Below are positions 23,815-33,700 of a stretch of 64,000 nt of DNA, one piece after another. The notes below the pieces were generated by a model, which made no database searches, had not been told where the DNA came from, and worked only from the letters and a program-made list of their open reading frames with translations. Every line of letters begins with the position of its first letter. The stretch's first letter is position 1. Source of the DNA: Tretioscincus oriximinensis (Eukaryota > Chordata > Lepidosauria > Squamata > Gymnophthalmidae). A program made the translations under genes and the position numbers. The stretch is from positions 701,623 to 765,622 of the forward strand of contig JAJVDF010000586.1 in assembly GCA_022410635.1 (NCBI GenBank). The letters run 5' to 3'.

Positions 23815-24984
23815 TAGAGCATTATCAGACATAAAAACACAATTCTGTTTTTATTCTTATTCTATTCCAGAATGTGCTTGCTGAAACATGTGGACAGCAG
23901 GATCCTGAGATCACTTCATGGAACCGTTTCCAATACTCATCTTGTGGATATGTTGTGAATATCAAGGAAAGAAGATATAGGTGTCCATTCATTATTCAGA
24001 ACTCTTTTAAAAATAATAATACAAATTAAATGACAGTAGAACTATCAAACATTTTTTCTTCCCCCCTCCCCCTCGAGTTTAATTTAGTCCTTTTCTTTTT
24101 TTAAAAAATCAGTTTTTAAATTCAATTTTTTTATTATTTTACAAAGTTGTTACAAAAGTAATTTCCGTCATTTTGGTAATTGAAGAACAAACAAACAATA
24201 AACCTTATATGTAACAAAGTAACCAAAGTTGTGGCTTTCTTGGCATGTGGCCAGCAGGTTTTTAAATATACTTTCTGGGACACAATAAGTCTACTGCGAA
24301 TCAGGTCCTAATGTAAATGTCTGAATGGGACAGAAGTCACCGCTGAAATCAGTGCAGATAGACAATAGCCATCATTCAGATGTGATAAATATTGCTCTCG
24401 AATAATAATCTATATGCACATATAATTCAGATCGTAGCTTTCTGACTTTCGACAGCAGTTGCTTACAAACTCCAAAGCAGTCAGATATTTAAATATTAAA
24501 ACATCCCAGAATATATGCACCTAGAGTCAATGTGCGTGCCATGCTTCTATTAAGGAAAGCAATTAAAGATGACAATGCTTGTAGTCAATGTGAATGAAAG
24601 GAGGTGAAACTATTCCAGAAGCTTACATTAAAAATGTTTACACCGTATCGATAGTTTATATATCTTCCGCTTTCAAATAGGTGAGACTTCTGAGAAGGCT
24701 CAGGATGTTTCTAATGACTGGACAATTCAGTTGTTCTGCTTTGCATAATTTTGGCTCCAGGATGTATACAGCAGGTGGTTTCCATACAGTAGTTTTAAGA
24801 ACACAGAGGCTGACGCATAAGATAATGATGCTATTTCTAATAAGACCTGGAGTTACCCAAGTTTCATCATGATATGATTTGAGAGATATGAAGCATAAAA
24901 TAATTTGTTCATATGTCTCCTGCCCTTCTTTTAAGAGACCCAGAAGAACCCATATGATTCTCCTCCACTAGCCGTATGTTTTCA
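23815..24984. other. Unannotated A/T-rich stretch
   Basis: T-rich and A-rich runs occur around 24050-24200. A 63-codon frame (24681-24872) has no recognised domain. No repeat was named. Confidence 0.45.
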
Positions 24985-25759
24985 TCCAGAGCCATACTGG
25001 ATCGGGCCACAGCCCATCTAGTCCAGCATTCTGTCTCACACAGATGCCCACCAGATGCACCTGGGCAGTCTGAACAGAGGAAAAGAAAATATGCTTATGA
25101 CTGTTCATGACTCCCTACAAATGGCATTTCAGGAGTACTACCTATTGCTCCATCCCAGAGGCAGCATCCAGACATCCATCCTAGTACCCATTTATACTCT
25201 TGGTATCCATAAACCTGTCCAGTCCTGTCTTGAAGCTATCCAAACTGTTAGCTACCACCACCTCTTCAGGAAGTATATTCCACAGGCCAATGACCCTCTG
25301 GGTGAAAAAAATACTTTCTTTTGTCCTCACTTTTCTGCCCATCAGTTTCAAGAAGTGCCCTCTGGTCCTTGTGTTGTGTGATAGAGAAAATATATTTTTC
25401 TATTCACCCTGTCCATCCCATGCATGATTTTGTACACTTCAATCAGATCACCTCTCAAACGTCGCCTTTCAAAGTTGAAGAGGCCCAGACATTGCAACCT
25501 GACTTCATAAGGCAGGTGCTCTAGACCCTTGATCATTCTTGTTGCCCTTTTCTACACCTTCTCTAATTCCACAATATCCCTCTTGAGATGTGGTGACCAG
25601 AACAGAACACAGTATTCCAAATGTGGCCTCACCACAGATTTATAAAGAGGCAAAACAACATTTGCTGACTTGTTTTCGATTCCTTTCCTAATTATCCCCA
25701 ATAGTGAATTTGCCTTTTTTGCTACTGCTGCACACTGGGTTGACATCTTCATCGAATTT
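24985..25759 (-). mobile_element. CR1 retrotransposon 3' part
   Basis: A 775-bp minus-strand CR1 copy. From right to left it covers the ORF2 C-terminal region ([60 protein letters not shown]), then the 3' UTR up to GATCCAGTATGGCTCTG. The terminal ATGTTCTT repeat is lost. Several frameshifts and a stop break the reading. Confidence 0.93.
25552..25752 (-). pseudogene. CR1 ORF2 C-terminal fragment
   Basis: A 66-codon open segment encoding the helix-rich region after the reverse transcriptase fingers/palm of CR1 (motif [20 protein letters not shown]). The next open piece (25348-25536) continues it after a frame break and includes YKIMHGMDRVNR. It is dead through truncation and frameshift. Confidence 0.85.
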
Positions 25760-26181
25760 TCAGAAATACTAAAGGTATTTCAGCTAATTAACTCAGCTTT
25801 AGGTTCTTAGTCCAACACCTGTGATGCCTTATGGCCTTTCTGGTGCATAAAAAGGACCTCTGAATTTATTCCAAACATGCTGTATGATGTTTCAAAGAAA
25901 GTTTACATTGAGAACATTCAAATGCAACTTTAGGATAGACAAAGCACACCCCTGTCTACGCCCATTATTGTTTGGCTCTCTGGCTACTGCTGTTTGAACA
26001 AGCAAACAAGGTTATTATGCTTCATCCCGTTCCTAACTATTTGGGTTTCCTTGCTTTCTGACCTTTTACCAGCTACAAAATTGCCTTCATGCCAGTTGCA
26101 TCACTTTCTCAGAAACCTTTTGGCAATATACTTTGTTTGCTACGGTTTCTAATTGGCAAGACAGTGAGATCTCTGTGAAAC
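25760..26181. other. Unannotated unique-looking stretch
   Basis: No repeat was recognised. It has mixed base composition and lies directly upstream of the promoter-like segment at 26182. Confidence 0.4.
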
Positions 26182-26463
26182 TATATAATCAGTGCAAAAT
26201 CATTCAGTGTCCTAATGCTACAAGGAGCGCTTGCCAGCATTACCCAAGACATGTGTACACATGCAGTGGAGATCTTTGGATGCTGCGGTTTTTTCATTTG
26301 GAATCTTGACGGCTTTTTTTTTTTTTTTTAGTCAGAGTCTTGCAACAGCTTCGGCTCAGAAATTCTGAGAAGTATATTGATTGTTTGCATATCTAGAATA
26401 CAGGGAAGTTCAATGCCTGTAAATCAGCTGATCCTGTTCCATTGCTTCTAGCAAGTGGTAAGT
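26182..26463 (+). promoter_or_regulatory. Candidate TATA promoter with first exon and 5' splice site
   Basis: CTATATAATC at 26181-26190 fits a TATA box, with CATTCAGTG about 20-25 bp downstream as a possible start. No further recognised repeat follows until GCAAGTG|GTAAGTATT at 26451-26466, a strong 5' splice site. A T16-AG at 26314-26331 could instead be a 3' splice site, giving an exon of 126 bp (26332-26457). The best frame of that exon has a stop three codons before its end, so coding is unlikely. A non-coding first exon or lncRNA exon is possible, and so is coincidence. Confidence 0.25.
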
Positions 26464-26821
26464 ATTGGTTATGTTGTCAACTGGGCATAACTTAGCTATT
26501 GATCTCATAGCTTCAATTTAGGATAAACCCCACATGTTTCTGCCTTTTGAGCAATGTTCAGTCCCAACCATTCTCACCTAGGGAAATGAATCACTTCCCC
26601 CCAGCATATGCAATAAAAAGTAATTTAGTTTTAATTCATTGTGAAGGTACAAATTAAGTGGCAGTTCTCAAAAAATAGTTTTCAACAAGCTACAGCAGGC
26701 ATTGAAGAATTCCTGCTTGGAAATGTATACAAGGGTGAAATATATAACATTACATGTGCTTAATGTTCCTGCTTATTTTAATTTTTTGTTTGAAAATGAA
26801 CAGTAGCAATCAGTAGATTAA

Positions 26822-27030
26822 GAACTTAAGAAGAGCCTTGCTGGATGAGACCCTCGCATCCTGACTGACACAATGGCCCACCAGCTGCTTCTGAGTATTG
26901 TCAAGCATTTATTGTCAAGCACATACCAAAGGAAAACTTTTACCTGCTCTCAGCTACCTGCAATTAACCTTTAGAAGTATCCTTCCTGTCTTCATAGCCC
27001 AGGAGGCACTACCTAAACATCCATTCTAGT
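26822..27030 (-). mobile_element. CR1-like LINE 3' end, left part (split by insertion)
   Basis: GAACTTAAGAAGAGCCTTGC is the CR1-type terminus on the minus strand. The following 3' UTR differs from the main CR1 family here and is older. It is interrupted at 27030 by a fold-back element and resumes after 28106 (AGTCATTGATACA). Confidence 0.65.
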
Positions 27031-28106
27031 CAAGAGAAAGAGCTATGTTAGTTTTAGTAGAAAGTCCAGCAAGGGGGTTGCAGTCCTTGGAGACTGGGGT
27101 GCATTCACACGACTATTTTATGCCTCAGTTATAGCGCCATTTTGAGGGTCACATCACACGTGTTAAGCGTGTATAAGTAAAACTTCCGCAATAAAGGCCA
27201 TTTATTCCACAATAAATTATTGCTCAGATAATCAGGAATAATTGTGGAGAACGTCCGAAACCTCGCAGCCAGCCTCCGTCACCTCGTAGCCAATTCCCTT
27301 CCTCTCCCATGTGAACAAAAATATTCAAAGAGACAGAGGAGAGAGATGACAGGAGGAAGCACCGCCTCTTTTGGCGGGGAAATCTGCCCGCCTTTTCCTA
27401 AGCCCAGGCTGCCCTCCACCTCCTTTTGGGGGCTGTTGCCTAGAGATCGGCTCCGCAAAAGGAAGAGGAACAAAACCTCCTCCTCCCCTCAGCCGATCTG
27501 TTTGACAGCAGGCAGAGCCGATCTGCAGGGAAATCTGCTGAAGGAGGGGAGCCACCCACATGCCAAAACGTCCCAAAATGTCCCAAAACATTACCCAGAC
27601 CTAGGCTCCATATGGATGGGGCCTGCAGAACGCAGCCATCTCCAATCCTTCAGGTGAATTCCCTGCAGATCGGCTCTGCCTGCTGCCAAATAGATCGGCT
27701 GAGGGGAGGAGGAGGTTTTGTTCCTTTTCCTTTTGCAGAGCCGATCTCCAGGCAGAAGCCCCCAAAAGCAGATGGAGGGCAGCCTGGGCTTAGGAAAAGG
27801 TTTTTCATGACACACAGCCAGCTGATCGGCTCTGTTGGGCTGGCTGGCTGCATATCACGAGAACTCATGTATACGTGTGAACAGACACGCCATTGTATAT
27901 ATTCTGGAATATAAATTTATTTCGGGTTTTAGCTCGCCGTGTGAATGTAGCCTAACAGAAGAAAGGAGGTGGCATGAGCTTTGATAGACACATCTAGATG
28001 CTAGTAGCATCTGAAGTAGCACAGATGAAGAAGTAGATGTGTCTAGGAAAGCTCATGCCACATACCTTTCTTTTGCTAGTCTCCAAGGTCTCCAAAGTCT
28101 CTTGCT
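27031..28106 (+). mobile_element. Fold-back retroposon-like element, split by a nested element, 12-bp TSD
   Basis: The outer parts are 27031-27095 (GAGAAAGAGCTATGTTAG, GTCCAGCAAGGGGG) and 27952-28106 (GGCATGAGCTTTGATAGACA ... CATGCCACATACC ... CTCTTGCT). They are the two parts of the hairpin family seen intact at 63721. The direct repeat ATCCATTCTAGT at 27019-27030 and 28107-28118 shows both parts belong to one insertion into the CR1-like host. A later insertion of about 856 bp separates them. Confidence 0.8.
27096..27951. mobile_element. Fold-back DNA-transposon-like element nested in a retroposon
   Basis: The termini GGGGTGCATTCACACGAC and CGCCGTGTGAATGTAGC are imperfect inverted repeats. 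The core (about 27350-27805) is itself a long inverted repeat. Its arms contain GATCGGCTCTGCCTGCTG and its variants four times. The middle reads CATGCCAAAACGTCCC. It is the same family as 3153-3915, in opposite orientation. The target bases look like ...GACT|...|CTAAC, so any TSD is only 2-3 bp. Frames of up to 137 codons are arm artefacts. No transposase is encoded. Confidence 0.75.
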
Positions 28107-28118
28107 ATCCATTCTAGT

Positions 28119-28190
28119 AGTCATTGATACATTTTGTGACATGGTTTTAGCAAATATGCCATCTCTTAGTAAGTTTAGGTGTTGATTCCC
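28119..28190 (-). mobile_element. CR1-like LINE 3' end, right part
   Basis: AGTCATTGATACATTTTGTG continues the host CR1-like 3' UTR broken at 27030. The right boundary is uncertain. Confidence 0.45.
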
Positions 28191-28221
28191 GAGTGTGGCT
28201 ACTTTCATAGTGAAGACCCGA

Positions 28222-29182
28222 CCACCTGATGGGAACTAAGCTTTCTGTGACCGAGCAAGAAAAGGATCTTGGGGTGTTAGTGGAAAAGGTCATGCATATT
28301 GGGGCAAAGAACCCAAAATACTCCTACCACCTGATGGGAACCAAGCTTTCTGTGACCAAGCAAGAAAAGGATCTTGGTGTGTTAGTGGACAATTCAATGA
28401 AAATGTCAACCCAGTGTGCAGCAGCAGCAAAAAAGGCAAATTCCATGTTGGGGATAATTAGGAAAGGAATCGAAAACAAGTCAGCAAATGTTGTTTTGCC
28501 ACTTTATAAATCTGTGGTGAGGCCACATTTTGAATACTGTGTTCAATTCTGGTCACCACATCTCAAGAGAGATATTTTGGAACTGGAGAAGGTGCAGAAA
28601 AGGACAACAAAAATGATCAAGGGTCTGAAGCACCTCCCTTACGAAGTCAGGCTGCAACGTCTGGGCCTCTTCAGCCTTGAAAGGAGACGTTTGAGGGGTG
28701 ATCTGATTGAAGTGTACAAAATCATGCATGGGATCGACAGGGTGAATAGAGAAAAAATGTTTTCTCTATCACACAACACAAGGACCAGAGGGCACTCCTT
28801 AAAACTGTTGGGTAGAAAAGTGAGAACAGACAAAGGAAAGTATTTTTTCACCCAGAGGGTCATCGGCCTGTGGAATTTACTTCCTGAAGAGGTAGTGGTA
28901 GCTAACAGCTTGGATGGTTTCGAGACAGGACTAGACAGGTTTATGGACACTAAAGGTATAAATGGATACTAGGAAGGATGTCTGGATGTTGCATCTGGGA
29001 TGGAGCAACAGGCAGGACTCCTGTGATACCATTTGCAGGGAGTCATGAACAGGAGCATATTTTGCCTTCCTCTGTTCGGACTGCCCAAGTGCATCTGGTG
29101 GGCCTCTGTGTGACACAGAATGCTGGACTTGATGGGCTGTGGCCTGATCCAGTATGGCTCTTCTTATGTTCTTATGTTCTTA
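28222..29182 (+). mobile_element. CR1 retrotransposon 3' part, youngest-looking copy
   Basis: About 960 bp: the ORF2 C-terminal region, the stop codon, then the full 3' UTR (GGATGTCTGGATG, GTGCATCTGGTGGGCCTCTG) ending in tandem TTATGTTCTTATGTTCTTA. It is 5'-truncated. The first 105 bp are tandemly duplicated. The next CR1 copy starts in the last bases of its tail. Confidence 0.95.
28229..28972 (+). pseudogene. CR1 ORF2 C-terminal 247-codon open frame
   Basis: This is the longest open frame in the window. It encodes the region of the CR1 polymerase after the catalytic reverse transcriptase core. In order: two copies of MGTKLSVT(E/K)QEKDLGVLV (codons 1 and 36), [60 protein letters not shown], and FFTQRVIGLWNLLPEEVVVA close to the end. 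The endonuclease and the catalytic YADD-type motif lie upstream in the family and are absent here. It cannot support transposition, although no stop interrupts it, so the copy is probably young or lightly mutated. The ATG used is internal to the family protein, not a true start. Confidence 0.9.
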
Positions 29183-29924
29183 AGGATCTTGGGGTGCTGG
29201 TGGACAATTCAATGAAAATGTCAACCCAGTGTGCAGCAGCAGCAAAAAAGGCAAATTCCGTGTTGGGGATAATTAGGAAAGGAATCGAAAACAAGTCAGC
29301 AAATGTTGTTTTGCCTCTTTATAAATCTGTGGTGAGGCCACATTTGGAATTCTGTTCCAATTCTGGTCACCACATCTCAAGAGGGATATTTTAGAACTGG
29401 AGAAGGTGCAGAAAAGGGCAACAAAAATGATCAAGGATCTGGAGCACCTCCCTTATGAAGTCAGGCTGCAACGTCTGGGCCTCTTCAGCCTTGAAAGGCG
29501 ACGTTTGAGAGGTGAACTGATTGAAGTGTACAAAATCATGCATGGGATGGACAGGGTGAATAGAGAAAAAATGTTTTCTCTATCACGCAACACAAAGACC
29601 AGAAGGCACTCCTTAAAACAGTTGGGTAGAAAAATTTACTTCTTGAAGAGGTAGTGGTAGCTAACAGCTTGGATAGTTTCAAGACAGGTTTATGGACACC
29701 AAAGGTATAAATGGATATTAGGATGGATGTCTGGATGTTGCCTCCGGGATGGAGCAACAGGCAGGACTCCTGAAATACCATTTGCAGGGAGTCATAAACA
29801 GGTGCATATTTTCTTTTCCTCTGTTCGGATTGCCCAGGTGCATCTGGTGGGCCTTTGTGTGACACAGAATGCTGGACTTCATGAGCTGTGGCCTGATCCA
29901 GTATGGCTCTTCTTATGTTCTTAT
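29183..29924 (+). mobile_element. CR1 retrotransposon 3' part, second tandem copy
   Basis: It starts at AGGATCTTGGGGTGCTGGTG, directly after the tail of the copy at 28222, and runs to CTTCTTATGTTCTTATG. It is closely similar to that copy. A deletion of about 55 bp sits after GTTGGGTAGAAAA (about 29634), where the neighbour has GTGAGAACAGACAAAGG. An indel at TTCTGTTCCAATTC (29350) also breaks the frame. Confidence 0.93.
29195..29654 (+). pseudogene. CR1 ORF2 C-terminal fragment, frameshifted
   Basis: Two open pieces. The first encodes [20 protein letters not shown] and ends near 29394 after the indel at 29350. The second starts at 29406 and encodes KMIKDLEHLPYEVRLQRLGL and YKIMHGMDRVNREKMFSLSR. 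The 55-bp deletion removes FFTQRV. It is non-functional. Confidence 0.88.
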
Positions 29925-30165
29925 GACCCATCTGTAGGTAAATAACATTTGGGGATTGTGATACGTATACCATGATCTTCCCTGAAGATTTCACAAGTTT
30001 ATACTAAATGAGGAAGTTGCTAAGTGACGAACTAGGGCTATTCCAGGCAGTATGAAAAGGGACTCCTTGGTTGTTCCTTGGGCTGGTCTATTCCAGCCTG
30101 AGAACCAAAAGATTTAAAGAAAGCAGGAGTTTCAATTCTCAAAATATTTCCTGAAGGAATATTTC
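29925..30165. other. Short unannotated spacer between CR1 copies
   Basis: Unique-looking sequence between a plus-strand and a minus-strand CR1. Nothing recognised. Confidence 0.45.
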
Positions 30166-30780
30166 ATAAGATCATAAGGACATTAGTAGAGCCCTGCTGA
30201 ATCAGGCAAGAGGCCATGTAATACAGCATTCTATCCCACATAATGCCCCACCAATTGCACCTGGGCAGTCTGAAGCAGAAGCAGAATAACCCACACCTGC
30301 AAATGTATTTCAGGAACCCTACCTGTTGCTTCATCCAGGAGGCCGTATCAAGAGATCAATCCTAGTTGCTATTTATACCCTGGGTGTCCATGAACTTGCC
30401 TAGTACTGTGTTAAAGCTGTTTAGACTGCTTACTACCACCACCTCTTCTGAAAGTAAATTCCAGACCAATGGATTTTCTGGTTGAAAAAATACTTTCCCT
30501 TGTCTGCCTTAGCTCTTCTGCCTACCCATTTCAAATAATGTCCCCTGGACCTGGTTTTGTATGATAGAAAAAATAATTTTTCACTGTTCACCTTATCCAG
30601 CCCAGATTTTATACAGTTCATTCAGATCTCCTCCTAAATGACATCTTTCAAGGCTGAAGAGGCCTAGAAGTTATCCAATTTCACAATATCTTTTCTAACA
30701 TGTGGTGACCAGAACTGTACACAATATTCCAAATGTGGCCTCATCATATAGAGAAGTAAAATGGTACTTGCCAACACTTA
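30166..30780 (-). mobile_element. CR1 retrotransposon 3' part, older copy
   Basis: Minus-strand CR1, more diverged than the 28222 pair. The terminus is CATAAGATCATAAGGACATT on the plus strand. The UTR reads GCACCTGGGCAGTCTGAAGC. The coding remnant encodes LDKVNSEKLFFLSYKTRSRG and ADKGKYFFNQK. Small deletions and stops are frequent, and the Trp of FFTQRV..LWN is shifted out of frame. Confidence 0.88.
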
Positions 30781-33700
30781 CGTTCCCTTGTAGGTGATAT
30801 TTATCAATGACCAAGAGGTCACTAATTTTTTTTCCTTTTTGAAATACTGACTTCAAAATCTTTCCTGAGCAGGAAGCTGATGAACTGGTTACTCCAGCGC
30901 ATTTTGCTTTCTCCATGAAGAATTGAACGTCTTTAGATATGCAAAATATAAGCAGGCAAATTGGGGCAATAAAAATTTAGCTCTGTTCATCTTGGTGCCT
31001 GTGTGTGTGTGTTTACATGGAAGAATCTAGTAGCAACTGAAGTTGTCATACTCAGAAGTTATAAATGTCATTTTCGTAAGATTATGTCATGGGGTGAACA
31101 GTTTGCAACTGTTCTCTTTCTGACATATAAAGCAATTAAGCACCACCTGTTTCTGCTGGCTCTAAAACCATAGCTTGGCATTCCAGTTCCTAGGCATATT
31201 TGGAAATGTCTCACTTATTTCCAAGATACTGGGATCACAGAGAACAAAGCTTACACAGTCAAAGACAACAAGCACATCCATGTTCCATGCTCAGCGCATA
31301 AATTGTCTGGATGCTTGGCATGCCACTTTTCAGACACAAGTAGCTAAAACAATGTAATGATGTGCTTCGAAAAATCCTTTTATTTAAAAGAATCTATATG
31401 GAAATTCTTTAGTTAGAACCTTGACTATAAAACATGCAATTTCTATCATGGAATAAGAAAGCTATGGTTGGAGCAGGCAATCTATGGTACTATTTTCCAC
31501 ACCATAATGTACTACAATTAAGGACCAAGGGGTGTCATAAGCTGCCTCAAATACCCTAGTCCTTGTTGAGAGTCATCACTTGACTGATTGACTGATGAAA
31601 AATTTTCTACTCGCACTCAACTTCAGTCTATATGCAGAATAAAGAAGAACATAATGATGAAACGAGAGAAAGTGTAGGGAAAGGAGGCAAAGTGTTAAAG
31701 CTTTGAACAAAGCATAGGTTGAGGTTTTCCAAAGTGGTGTTCTAGCTCATTATAGCTATAAATCGCAACATAAAAGTGTTTAAACTGGTATTCCATTGGG
31801 AACTCTTTTTGGGAGCACAACAGTGTGCACTAGCAAGGAAGAACCTTGCAAGAGCTTCAAGACTAGGTAACGGGGATTCGCTTACCACATTATTTGGCTC
31901 CTTAGCTTGTCTAAGGTAGCTGGATCCAAAGTGTACAGACACGTGTAAAGTAGATTCACACGGAGACCATAACTTAGGTTCAGAGGCAATCCAGGAGGCT
32001 CATGGGTCATGAGACACTCCAGAACACAACTGTGCAGAGGTTTTTACTGACTCCAATAACAGAAGGCGTGGATCAATTTAGTGATGTCAGAAGGGGTTGT
32101 ACAAAGATGTGGGTTAGGGTGGACCGGAGGTGTGCCCAGGTAGTGACACCTGTGTGATGCATTTCTCTCCTCCCAAAGGAGGTGCAGCCTGTGTCAGGAA
32201 ATGCCAAATATGGTATGGTGGGAAGATACAAGATTGACCCTTTTAGCTTTTGTTTATCCTTCTAGGGCCTGGAATACAGTGACTCACTTAAGGGAATAGA
32301 GCTTAATGGGTTTCCTCTTCTGCCACTATCAAGCTAATGGTTTTAGCCCAGGTGCACGGCTAGTAAAACAATGGGTGCCCTTTTGCCACAATAGGTGTCA
32401 TTAAGCCCTTAAGTCTGATAAGGTTCCTTGAATGAGATATGCCCTCAGGACAGGAAGAGAGATTGGCCTCTCCTGTTTACCTCCTAAGGATGGAGTTTCC
32501 AAAGATTTTCAAAATTTTCCAGCCAGGCCTCTCTTGAGCTTGCAAAGGTCAATTCTTGTATATTTTATATCAATATATATATATGCCAATTAATATATCC
32601 TATATGGCTAACCCCAACAACTAGGAAACATTATACTTGACCCCCTAAGCTTGGAGGTTCCTTGCTGCTTCAAAGTTGCTCCAGCTTTCAGAACTAGTGA
32701 CAGGGACTGGTGTGAATGGCCTTGTTTTGCATGAGTAACAACGTAGCCCAACTTAAACAAGTTGTATACTCCAGGATGGGCCATTTACCCTGTCCCATGA
32801 TCTGAAGATTGGATGCAAAAACAACCAGAATTTGCAGAATGCTACTGCTACAGATAGTAATGAGCAACACAAAATGGGGAATGAAAACTTCATTGAGAGA
32901 ATCTTATCAGATACTGATTTTCTCATGTATGTACAGAAAAAAAATCCTTTCAAAGAAAACATGCCCAACTGGAACTTCAGGTTGTGGGGGAAGAAAGTAT
33001 ACATGGTGATCCGCAGGAGCCTGCAAGAATCACCTCATCTGCTTGGCTAAAAAGCCAGAGTTATTGGAGTCCAGATATAATTAGTGCCTCCGCCCCTCCC
33101 CCTGCCACTGCCCCCAAAATAAATTTAGGGTATTCCTTCTATTCCCTCCCCTTCCAACCACAAGTGGTGTTAAGCAGCCTGTGTGCTGTCTCTTCACACA
33201 AGACCACCCAATTAGCCTATCAACCACTGGCTAGCTGAAGAACTATGTAATTTAGGTGTCACTGATACCGATACTTAAATACATGAACAAAACTCAATTA
33301 TATAGGCAAGGATTCCTTCACTTGCACATCCCAGTAGATTGTTCCCTTTTGCTCTCAGTAATTCAGAAATCTAGAGCTCAGTAACACTTTCTAATTAACT
33401 CCCACACCAAAGCTGGTGGCAGTTGTAAATTATGACTTCCTCCAAAACATTGTCTACAGTTATATAATATATTCTTTGGTTGCAAGTTGGCCTCCGAGCA
33501 CTTGTCCGGTCTCTTAGACCCATTTTTCGTCTCAATACAACAAGATACAGCTTGAAGCTAAGGTGAATTGTAGGTCAATATTTTTGATCCTTCACTCTTT
33601 TTTTCCCGGAGACTTGCATTTTATCCTAATTTTTTGGCATAATATTAAGCATATTTTACTAAACTAAACCAACAAAGGCAGTGTTTAAAAAGGAAGCACG

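Noticed and set aside
27244..27914. Open frames of 100-137 codons on both strands
   Set aside because: They are mirror-image translations of the two arms of a fold-back element; the same peptides recur on the opposite strand and in the 3153-3915 copy.
31940..32720. Possible decayed LTR
   Set aside because: Motif style only; no terminal TG...CA, TSD, primer-binding site or second copy could be fixed.
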